The notes beneath the pieces were generated by a model. It worked only from the letters and a program-made list of their open reading frames with translations, was not told where the DNA came from and ran no database searches. Made by a program: the position numbers and the translations under genes. Shown piece after piece: positions 50,001 to 62,000 of a stretch of 64,000 nucleotides of DNA. The stretch lies in the NCBI GenBank assembly GCA_023079485.1, contig CM041085.1, positions 33,589,121 to 33,653,120 of the forward strand. Reading direction: 5' to 3'. The DNA comes from Archilochus colubris (taxonomy: Eukaryota > Chordata > Aves > Apodiformes > Trochilidae). Positions within the stretch are counted from its first letter, which is position 1; every line of letters begins with the position of its first letter.

Positions 50001-53000
50001 CGAAAGCATGTTTATGAAATTCAGCTGATACTTTTTCAGTCAGTTGTGTGTGTGTGAAAGACCAGGTTGTTTCTGTTCCAGGCTTTTGGAACAGTGTCTA
50101 TAATGTTTCTTTGTTAAGGCTCAGGTAGGGAAGAACTTAAACCACTTAACACTGCCAGTGTTACCTCTGCTGTTTCCTGCTCTTACTCATCCATTCTATT
50201 AAGCCTCTTTCTATCTATCCTTTTGTAAGTTTTGTGTTCTACTCCTGGTTTCTCATACAGAGCATTGACAGTGCCCAAGTAACTATAACTAACTTTGCAC
50301 TTACTTCAGCAGGACAAATAGACAATGTGCTGTAACACTTCTATCAGTCTGCTAGTATGGAAGCAAGGATTTAATGGGAGAAACCAATATTCTTACCAGC
50401 CCCTACAAGATTACTTGCATTAAAATGAGCTGGTGGTGTCTAAATCAAATGTGTAAACTGAGCTGAGTATGCTGGGGACAACTAGTACTGCACTGATTTT
50501 GGTGGAGCACTTGTGGAGTGACAACTGTGTAGTAATTGTGGTGGAGAAACTAGCAATGAAAATTATCTTTCTTAAAAAATGTACAAAGAAAAGTTGTTTC
50601 CAAGCACTCTTGATGTACCTTTTTTGTGAACCAATCCTCACAGTGCACGTTCACAGAACAGAGAGAAGCTTTGATTCCTGGCTGTGCTTATATGTATGAG
50701 AATGATACAGAAATTCACTTTGGAATTCACAAAGGAACTTTGACAAGATAAATTTACCATAACAAGGCAGTTCATGTTGGAGCATATGGATGAGAGAAAC
50801 TGACCTGAAACAAGAAAGTTGAGCTTGCAGTGTATTCCATACTAGATGACTTTTTTCCCACCTGTGTATTGACAGCAATAAATGTGAACATCCACTCAGC
50901 AAACATACAGCCCTCCAAAGGGAGTTTTCTAGGCTCTCCTAGTTAAACTGAGTAAAAAAAAATTAAAATTTTTAAAAAGACCAAGACTTGAATCTGCTGA
51001 TGGTTTTTTGTCATTTTGTCCCTTGAGCCTACTTAGAGCTGTCCTTGATGCCTCTTTCTTGTCGCAGTTCTTGCTTCTCTTTTTACTTCTGTTTCTAGGA
51101 TTTTGTGGCCATTCTCTTCTGACAAAATTCCTCTCAAGCATGACAAATGATACTTGTTAATCTTCACTGTTCTTATTCTACACATTTTCCTCTCTACCTT
51201 GACACCTCACCTGTTTTTCACATTTAGATTGGTAGCAAAGGGAAGATACGTAATCTCTGCTGGGTTTTTTTGAACAGCTTCTTAGCAAAATGAGATTTGA
51301 TTTTGCTTGTTGTGAGTTCATGACTGTAACAGAAGGAGCAAAATATTTTGCCCTGTGAAGGATAATTTTACCTAATTCTGGTTTTCTTTCTATTGCTTCC
51401 TATTTTTAAGGAATATCAACGTCTTGTCATACTCAGGGTAGAGCTCTAGCTGGAAGAAAATCTGACAGATATGTTTGATTTGTTTATTTTTAATAAACAA
51501 ATTTTAAATTTTGATCTTTATAAGGAAATAAATATCAAACACTTGCACAGTATGTTTGCACATTTGAGCAACCTGATTTTGTGGGAGATGTCCCTGCCCA
51601 TGCAGGGTTGTTGGAGTGTGATCGATCATCTCTGAGGCCTATTACAACCCAAACCATTCTCTGATTCTGTGCTGGATGCACATAACATTCCTTTATGCTG
51701 CACAGCATGACATTTTCTTTAGTGTTGTGGGTTTGTCTCAGATTTGAGCCATTTGGTTTCCATTTCAGCACCATGACCATGGAGGAACTGCTAACATCTC
51801 TGCAGAAGAAATGTCGAACAGAGTGTGAGGAAGCTCACCGACAGCTGGTGTGTGCTCTTAATGGCTTAGCTGGTATCCATATCATTAAAGGTAAGACTGG
51901 ATGGCTCTAGCATTTTTTTATTCCTAGTAGTAGGCTAATTAAGGCTTGACTTAAACCATGTGAAAACAGTAGCTTTTCTGAATTAATGGAAAAAGCCACA
52001 ATGAAATCCTAGGAAGCTAGAAACACTTCAAACAGTGTTTGTAACAAAACCCAACATTCATTCTAGATAAGGGAGAAGATGGTAGGTGTATTGATCAGTA
52101 ATGTTTTCTGGGCCTCATTTGTGCCTCCTGCCATGCTGACTCTAGAATCTGCTGATGCTCACTACACAGTACTGTCAGTGTAGAGTTTGTCTCAGCTATG
52201 AAGAAAAAAAAGCTTTGAATGGGAAACAAAAATAGCAAAATAATTAAATTATTTAGTCATAAATATGAAAGAAATGCCTCTTTGCTAAGTAGCAAGTCTT
52301 TGAACTTGATTGGAGCATGGACGTCAAATTTTTTCAGATAGAATTATATTCTTAAAAAGACTTCTGTACAAATTAAATATTTCTAACACACACTAGTAGC
52401 AAAAACGGGTCTTTTAAAAAGCAGACTGAAAATTTGCATGGAGTGAAAAACAAAAACGGGACGTAGAGCACTCTGGTTTATAAATTACTCCCACCTCCCC
52501 TCAGCATTAGTCTTACATTCAGCCTTATGTATCTGCAAGGAGGAAGCACAACTTGTATGTAAGTAACACCTTTCTCACTCAAGGACCCAGTTAAGATCTT
52601 TTTTGTTTGCTAGCACACTTCTATGCCTTTCTCTTTGGTTGTTCTGCAGCTCCATATTAACACCAAATTTAGTGTACAAGTGATGCCTTTTATGAATGTT
52701 ACATACTATTTCTTTGTTCTCTTTGTTGCCCCTAAAACCAGTTTTGTCCAGCTCTAGGTCTGCGTTTCTTTGATGGGTGAGTTGTTTATAGCCATGGCTT
52801 CCTTATTCACAGCCAAACTTGAGCACCATCTCTTAGCATCCCATGGCTGCACTCCTCTACACTGCATCCTGAATCTTTACTTTTCAAGGCCTCTGCTATT
52901 GTTACTAGGCCTGTAAATATCTCATTCTACATAGAGTATTGCTTGTTACTGCTGTCTAGATGAAGCTGTGATTGTACCATGCGAAGATAAAAGTGAAAGT

Positions 53001-56000
53001 AAAATTAAAATTAACACTACAAAATAGCCATAGGTGTCTAGCGAATTCAAGAAATTACTGTCAGAGTGAAGTGAAATAAAAGGTCCAGGCGGGTCAAGAA
53101 AAATTGATAGAAGGCTTGACAAGCCTCAACCCTAAAGCCTTGCAAATTCAGGACATAGCTTTGGGCCTGTTACTAGTAATGTCTATAGTATCTTGCAGGA
53201 CTACACCCTTAGAGCTGGCAACTGCTTAAATATAATGATCAACATGTCATGTTGAAGTAGGGTTGTTACACTTGCAGATACCTGGGGAGATGATTTTTGC
53301 TTTATTGTTACCTGCCCATGTACATTTCATGTCCCAATAGTTCTCCAAGTTTTTCAGAGTCTAAGACTATTACTGGCTAAATAAGTTTCCTTCATTTGAG
53401 AAAAGAGAATAAAAATTGAATTATTTTTTTTTTTTGCTGCTTTTCCATATGCAGTTCAGTTTTATATTTCTTTAAGTTATATAAACTAATTTTTGAGAAG
53501 TGATTGTGATATTAGCAGCTTACATCAGTAGTTATGCTCCCTGCATGTATTTAATCATTTCTGTATTTCTGAAGTATGACAGAGCTTTCATTGTTTTCAT
53601 TGGAAGAGTGAATGTGTTTGCAGTGTGAATTTAGCAATGCCTCACTGCAGTGAGTTGTAGATTATCTTTTTATAGGGCATCATATACATTTTTGGGACTT
53701 ATGAAACTGTGAATAACTATTTTAAGATCAAGAAGCCTGCAGACCTTGCAGCCACAAAAAATTTGATTTGGACCCTGCTTTAGTCTCTCTGAAATGCAAC
53801 ACTGTGGTTTTTTACCAGGGTTTGATATTTGGGGGAGTGAGGAGAAGGAAGGAATGGGGAATAAATATTTGCTTGAAAAGAAGTAGATAATATATGGCCT
53901 CTCTGTAAACATGCTAGTATGTACTAAGTGACAGCCATTCATGGCTCTTTGTGTATTTAGAGTCCAACACAGTATGTGTATGTTTTTGTTATACTTTTTA
54001 AATTCAGGAGAATATCCACTGGCTGCAGAGCTATACAGAGAAGTATTACGATCATCTGAAGAGCATAAAGAAAAGCTTAAAACAGACTCCTTGCAAGTGA
54101 GTGAGCATTCAAATGTAAAGAGACGTAGTTAAGAACTGGAATACTTTAGATTTAATTTAACAGGTCTTCTTCCTGGTGGTGTGCTGAATGACTTTCAGCC
54201 TGCTGTCATGATCACAGTGTTTATATGGGAATCTTTCCAGTAATGTTCACTTTTTTAAGAAAAAAAAAACAAAGAACAAAAACTGTATTTCTAAAAACTT
54301 ACACTTGTGAGTCTTCATGACATCCCAGAAGCAGTGTTTTATCTCCACCTGCTGTTCTGCAATAAGATTAACATGCTGAATTTCCAGACTTGTGACTGTG
54401 ACTGTTCATGTTAATGGTACTGTATTGCACCCTGTGAAGAGATGTGAGTAATATTAACATGCCAAATTTTAGAGTTTAATAAAATTGTTGCACTGGGTAA
54501 GATGTTCTCTGAAAGGGCATCAAAACACAAAAAGGAAGCAAAGTGAATTTTCTTTTCAGGAAGTATGTCAATAACTTTTGAATACTGTATTAAAAATACA
54601 AATATGTTTTCCAGATTAAAGAAAAAAACAAACATACAAACTGAAACATTGTGTGCTTAACATGTTTATATTTCTTCAAGAAATATCAGTTCTAAGTTGT
54701 CCAAAATTCTCTTAAGCATAACAAGATATTTAAAATGTTAATAACGAATAAGAAGTGATCAGTTGTCTGATTCTTCACTTTGCTTTCTTCACTAAGTTAA
54801 ACTTTGATTATCTAGCATGTGGTTATCTGATGGCTCCATTATGCTTCTTTGATCATTTACCCTCTTTTTTGACTTCCCTGAGGCATTTTTCACTTAGCAT
54901 AGCCACAGAAGCATAAACTTTTTAAGCTACTCAAACCAAGGTTGTTAATTAAGCTGTTTTACTGGATTATGCAATCCAATAAAGTGTGGGTTGTTTTGTT
55001 TTGTTTTTCCCAAACTGTACACTGCCTAATATTGCCTTTCTGTATTAAAACTCAACCTCTGTTGAGTACTTCCCAGTTGTGTAGGCTGAGGTCTTTAAGA
55101 TAATAGCACACTACTGCTGGCCTGTGCTCATCAGTGACTGCAGCAGTAATAGGGCAAAGCTGAAGTGAATCCAGGAGATAAGAAGGGCACAAGTTCATGA
55201 TAGTCCAGGTTACTAGTGTGAATTTCTGGGAGATAAGCAGCCAGCATAATCTTAGGGGTCTGTCTGATTTGGGATTTTTAGGATGAACCTGGGGAACAGG
55301 GATAGAGTTGCCTTGCATTAACAATCAAGTTTATTTCCCTAAACTTAAACAAAAAGGTTGTATTTTATTTCGGAAAAGTGAGAAATATGAGAAATCATTG
55401 AAGCTCCTGGGAGCTGATTTTTTTTCCTTAGACTTAATTTTGCTTTTGTTAAATTGTCTCTTTTTAATATTCTGAAAGATCTTCACAAAGGGATATGCTT
55501 TGAGATAAATAATAAGTAATTTTCTGTGATAGCCAAGGGCTTATTTAAGTTTAAGAGGGTGAGTATGGGACAGAATCTGAAGAGTTGATATCAAACTTTC
55601 CTACTGATTTGCTTTTGAGGTGTGTGAAGGTCTTTTTAGTATTTCTTTTCCTACCTGAGTAGAATGACAAAAAGAATGTTTACTTTCTTTATAAGATGCT
55701 TCCAGAGTAATAGAGAAAAAAACAAAAGTAGTTTTAAATTCATGGTAATTTCATGCTGTAAGCTTTCATTACTGTTTAAGGTTTTCCTGTCACACATGTT
55801 GCAATATATTTTTTCATGATTGCTCTTGACTTTGTGTGTATTTAGAGACTTCATTCTACACACAATTTGATGGAATTGTTGTTAGCAAAGCACCCGGGAA
55901 TTCCCCCCACTTTGCGTGACAGCCGACTTGCAGAAGAGGTAAACATTGTTAATTTTTATATAAATAAGTTTCTAGGACTACCTTTTTATTTTTTGTCCTT

Positions 56001-59000
56001 CAGTGTTTTCTCTGTGAACCAGAACATCTTCACTGTCATAAGTAATTTTTATTTTCAAAGTATCTGCACCTAAAAATAATAATGTTTAAACCTTTCTTTT
56101 TATTTTACGGATAAGTTTTACATGTAGCTAAGTTAAATTGTCCTGTTCTGAGATTAGTCTAAGATCTTTTTATTGCTTACTTATTCAACACAATATATTT
56201 TAATGTACAAAAAAGGAAGAATAACAACTTAAATTCCAGTTCCTTTCTGTAGTGCAATTTATTCATATTGTCACTTGAGCTTATCCAAAAGCAAAATTGC
56301 CCTGTTAGCATCTTTATAGTAGTTTGTATTCTCAATTTTTTTTGAGGCTTACTAATGTATGCTAGATTCTAGAGAAAAAGTGAATGCTCAATGTTGCTTA
56401 CAAATAGAAGTAGGTAGCATGTGGCTAGCAAACTATTTTAAAACATAATAGTAGCTGGGGTTTTTTTACGTTTTCACTTATTCCTTATATGAGTAATGCA
56501 TAATCTAAGCTCTCACTTATGTACAGGCAGAACAACTTCGACAGCATTATATGAGCAAATCCAATGCTGAGGTTGCAGAAGCCCATCAGGCTTTACAGCC
56601 AGTATTTCAGACCATTCGGGAGCTCCAGAGAAAGGCAGGTACCTCTTATGTATTTAGTCTCTGAATTTTGAGAAAAAAAGACTATTTTTATCTGTTTATC
56701 TAGAACTCCAGGTGTTTGTTATTTCCAGCAGTTCTTTGAACACAGGCCCAAAACATACTGTGTTGCCTGCTTAGAGGCACACAGTACTTGATGAACAGAT
56801 GACAAAAAGCAGAAGTTCATGGTGTTATGGTTCTAGTAAAGTTTAACACCAAGCTTGATTTTTATATTAACTGTGCTTCATCTGTAATTTAACTAAACAA
56901 ATGACAGGTTTTGTCCTTGAAAGATTTCCATGCTGTATCAAGTGGTATTTCAATGACTTTCAAAGGAACTGTTCTTTGACATACATTTAGTCATTGTGCT
57001 TAAGGCTTAATTGTGTTTAGTCAATATGACAACACAAATTTCATAGGGAGGTGCAAATCATTAAGGTAGTGATGAACACCTTAGTAGAAATGTGTCTTGT
57101 CACATTCATAATAGTAAAGAAATAAGAAAGAAATGCAAGCAAATGATGCATGAGGAACTAAACTTCTGCATCTTCTTTCACCCTTTAAATTATGAAATCA
57201 CTTCAGTGCTTCTCTATTAACTTTACAGAGAGCTTGCTTTCTCTGGTTATATGATCCTTTCAACTCACGTGGAGAAAAAGAGGAAATGGATTATATCTTT
57301 GTGGTTATTCTGTGTAGGTGATCTTGTTGAATTTTAACTCTACTACAGCAGTTTTAGGATGTGGAAGTAAATAGGAAAGCAGAAAAATTCTTGATCTTGT
57401 GTTCACTTAAACAGGGAGGGAGATATTTTTTTAAGAGTATTCTCATCTTCCACTTTCCATTAAATTTACCAGTCCTATTTAAGTGTGGCCTAAAGAGCAG
57501 TACAAGTCTCTGCTGCAACAAGTAAATTCGTTGTTTATTAAATGTTCATGAATAAATCTCTTTTTTTGTATACAGATACATTCAGGTTCTCCCTGGTGGT
57601 TGGATGTCATCCAGACAGCAATACAGTATGCCATTGATGAGGAGCTTGTTCAACGTGTACAAAATGAAATAACCAGCAACTACAAACAGCAGACTAATAA
57701 GCTCTCCATGGCAGAGAAGTAAGAAAATAGCTAAAATAGGCTAATGAATATGACTCTCTGCTCAAGTTCACTTATCAGTTTGTGCTGACACTTGGAATTG
57801 AATAGGAACCATTTTTGCTTCAGAGCATATGGGCTTCAATTAAGTATCAAAAATGATAAGAATAACTAGATGGAAGACTTGGAAAGAAAAGCAGGAGAAT
57901 TACACTTTTCTCCTAGACAAGAGTTTTTTTTTAATGTTCCTTTGTGTAATCTAATGTGATTTTACAGTCTTCTGTCAACATGCAACTACTGAGCAACAAA
58001 GATTCAAAATCTATTAGAGTGAAATTGAGTAATTTCTGAAAGAAACTGACTTGCTTAAATGGAAAGTAGGCAGACAATACCAGAAAAATCCTTGTCTAAC
58101 AGCATAAAATAGCACCACTGTTTCTCTGAGCAAAGAATTTTGGTTTGCTCTCATGTTAGAGAAAACAGTAGCACTGTTGTTGTGTGCAGTTACAGAATAA
58201 TGGACTGGAAGGGATGTGTGGACATCACCTCAACCAACAGCCAGCGTATAGGTCTAGGCCCATGCTCAGAGATTCATCCCAATTAGGTTACAGAGAGATT
58301 TGTCCTATTGGGTTTAGAGTGTCTTCAAGGAGGGAGACTTCATTGCCTTTATGTGAAGCCTACCACTTCGTTGGGGCCAAAAAAACCCTGCTTTAAAATC
58401 CTGTCTAGTTCGTTTTTTCTGTGTTGTATCTTTTGTGTATTGTCTCTTGTCTATTCACCATACACCTTTGAGAAAAGTTTGGCTACATCCAACTTCTAGT
58501 TAAGGCAGATGTAGAAAGCAATAAAGTCTCCCTTGAGTGATCTCTGTCTCATTTTAATGCTGAATAAGCACTTTTCTCCCAGCCTTCCATTTAAATTCTG
58601 TGCTGCAGCTCTGTAAATTCATCACAGGAAAGGGAAACATAGGAGAGTGCTATCACATTTTGACTTTAGGCAGTTTTCTCAGACACATAAACCATCTTTA
58701 TTCTCTTACATACAGTCTTTCTGAATCATGCTTTAGTTAAATAGATTTTTAATAATATAAGTAAAAATATATCTAAAAAGACATATATAAATGTATATAC
58801 ATAAGTATATACATATATAATGTTTGTAAAGATGTGTGTGTGTGCAAATTTAAGTATGTTAGTATGCACAGATTTTAATTAAATACGTTAATATGTATCC
58901 TCCAGTAAGACTACTCAATTATTATCCTGAAACTTGGCAATTCCTTACTCTTGCTGTACTAAGTGTAACTTAACTTCTTGGTTCATAATTCTGTTGGACA

Positions 59001-62000
59001 AGGCAATCTCCAGAGATCCCTTTGAACCTCAGCAATTCATTTGAGTCTGAATGTTTCATGATTAAATGTTATTTGAGAATAATGTCTTCTCAATCTGGTC
59101 AAAACAAATTTAGATAAGAATTGTTTGCATGTTGATGTGAAGTTCATAAGCCTACACATCTCTAAATGCTTACCAGTGTAATACTGGAAAAAAATGGGTT
59201 GTTTTTTTTTTCCTCAGTTGAAATTAGCTATTGAGGAAGAATCTTTCCATATTTTTACTGCTTACAGGTAGTATTGCTTCAGAAAAGCTATCTGCAACTC
59301 AACCGTTTCTTTTGTATAGTAGAAACAAAACATTTCCTTTTTAACTTCTAGCATATGCAATGAAACCTTTAAAAGTAGTGTCTAATGAAGTGTTAGTGGT
59401 GGAATCAACAACTGCTAATCTCTATCTAACTATTAGAGAGGACTAACACAGGGAAAAGTATGGGAAATTTTTAAAGATCTGGTATATTTGGCCACTAGTG
59501 TTGATAGTCTTAACGAACTTGTGATTGCAATTTATATTTATTTTCAGACTTGTTGGTTAGTCAGACTTACCTTTTATTTTAAAATACCTAATGCTTAAGT
59601 AGGTCATCTTAAAAGGCAAATTTAAGTAGTGTTTTTAAACCCATGCTTTTCTCTCCATAGTCTGGAAGAGAGAATTTTTGGATCAAGCTTTCCATATGGG
59701 GTAGAACTGCAGTCTTGTAATACTGTCTTGTATATGAATACCTTGTATGAATGGTGCACTCTCAGCAAGAAACCTCTGCTCACATGAAAAAGACAAAATG
59801 GGGAGTGTTTAACTGGTGTTCATGTTCCCACTGCACTCAAGACAGACAACTAGGTTTTGGGAAGATAGCTCCATGTAGTGTCCATTTAATAATTTAAACT
59901 TTGAAAAGTAACCTGCGAAATGCAGCGTATTTTTATGATGGGTGCATGTGTCTGTTGTGAATTGCACAAGTGCCTGGGTAACCTGTTTGTTGGCCAATAG
60001 ATGCAACTGCAGCTAAGTATAAGCAGTTTTTTACCTGTAGTAGATTTGATTTGTGGACCAGAATATTGCAGGTTGGTGTTTACTACCTATAGTTGGTTGC
60101 TTTGCTGAAGTCTTGCGAAGAGTCTTCCTATGCTACAAATACCAGGTATCATATCAGGAGATACAGTGGGATGGTGTCACGGTTTAACGCTGGCCCAGCA
60201 ATTAAACCGAATAACAGACGCTCTCTATTTATGTCTCTCTCCTCCTTGATAAAGAAAGGAGAGAGAATAAGGGAGAGAGACTTATGGGTTGGAAACTAAA
60301 CTACACAGCTTTAATGAAACAGTAATGATAAATAGGTAAAATTACCAAATATATACAAATATACAGGAAAACAGAAACCACATTCCTCCCCCCTTTACCC
60401 CAATAACTCTCACATCACCACCGAAGCTGCAGGGCACCCCTGGGAAAGTCCAGGCTGGACTCCTGGAGTCAGCAGCAGTCGGGAACTGGAGGCAGGAACA
60501 CACAGATATGGGCTGGCACAGATTAGGACCACAGGCAGAGGAACAGACAGGATCCTTCCAGGATGCCAGGTGAAGGAAGGGAAGCAGGAAATCAGGAAAT
60601 CCAGAAATCTGGCTTGGCCCTCGTGATGCCTCAAATTTATACTGAGTGTGACGTATATGGGATGGAATACTCTGTTTGGTCAATTCTGGCATCTATCTTG
60701 TGCGTTCCTCCCCAAAGGAGGGCTGCAGGTGGGACCTCTTTATCCTCCTGGACGGTAAAATGTTTTCCTCAGAGCTGAGCAGTGTCCTTGGCTCTGCATA
60801 CCAGTCTCTAGCAGTAACTCTAAACATCATATTACCAGTTCTAGAAACACACACTGTCTGAGAAACTTGCTGTTAATTTCAGCAAGTGCAACTACTTACA
60901 AGAGACTTAGCTAAAAGCAAAAATACAAAACAGAAAATCACCTTTATCCTGGCCCAAACCAGGACAGATGGTTTCTAACAATTAACAATACATGTAGTAG
61001 TAACAAAGTTGCTTATGATATGAACTTCATAAATTGCCCTGTATTACTAGCTATTTCTGACTAAAGTTTGGATTTGGTGACTCAGTGTACACTTAGTTCC
61101 TTTTTTCTTTAAATTAGATTCCGTGACTGCAGAGGCCTTCAGTACCTGCTCACAACCCAGCTGGATGAAGTGAAGAAGTTCCAGAAGATTGTAAGAGAAG
61201 CAGTGAAAAACTTAGAAGGCCCTCCCTCTAAGCAGGTTATTGAGGCTGCCACTATCTGCCATTTGCGACCTGTTAGACTTCCACTTAACAAGTATGTCTT
61301 GAAAACAGAAAGTATACTTTAGAGGTGTATTATTAAATTTCTTTCATTTGAAATAAGAAGAGGTTAAAGTCTTTCTTCTGTACTCATGATTTGCAGATAT
61401 CACAGATCCATTTTTTAGAATCAATAATTTACTTTGGTTTTATTCTTACAAAATCTTTTTCTGCTACTAATTATATCAAGTTTACACAAGACTGTTGTAT
61501 TGTTATTCGTTATTTTTTTAAGGACTTTGTAGTTTTATATTTTGGAGTAGGAAATTACAGGAATTACTTAATTTTCTGATTAAATTCTGAGTGCAATTTT
61601 TCATTGCAGCTGTGTCTTTTGTAAGGCTGATGAATTGTTCACGGAATATGAGTCAAAGCTCTTTTCTCATACGTAAGTTCATAGCTTTATAAACTTCTCA
61701 CTATAAAAACCCAAAAAACCAGAAGATGGATTGTTTTGTGTTTTCTACCTCAAGTTTTCTGAAATAACTTTATGAACAAATTCCAGCAACTTCTTGCTTG
61801 TGGCCTTGATAGCAGCACCGCCATAGGGAGTGGCCAGTATGGAGATGTGTAGATTACAGCCCTCTGCATGCTTTCTCTTTGATTTTTATCTTTCATATCC
61901 TTCACAATGTCAAAATTGGATTTAAAAAATCTTGAAGGTGTTTTGAACAGTCTTTACATGTGGGGGTCTGTTACCCAATGATTGCTGGAATCCTTAGGAG

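Noticed and set aside
56639..56644. GTACCT as the donor of SHPRH exon 16
   Set aside because: With the main acceptor it breaks the frame. It is kept only as a possible alternative paired with an internal acceptor in exon 17.
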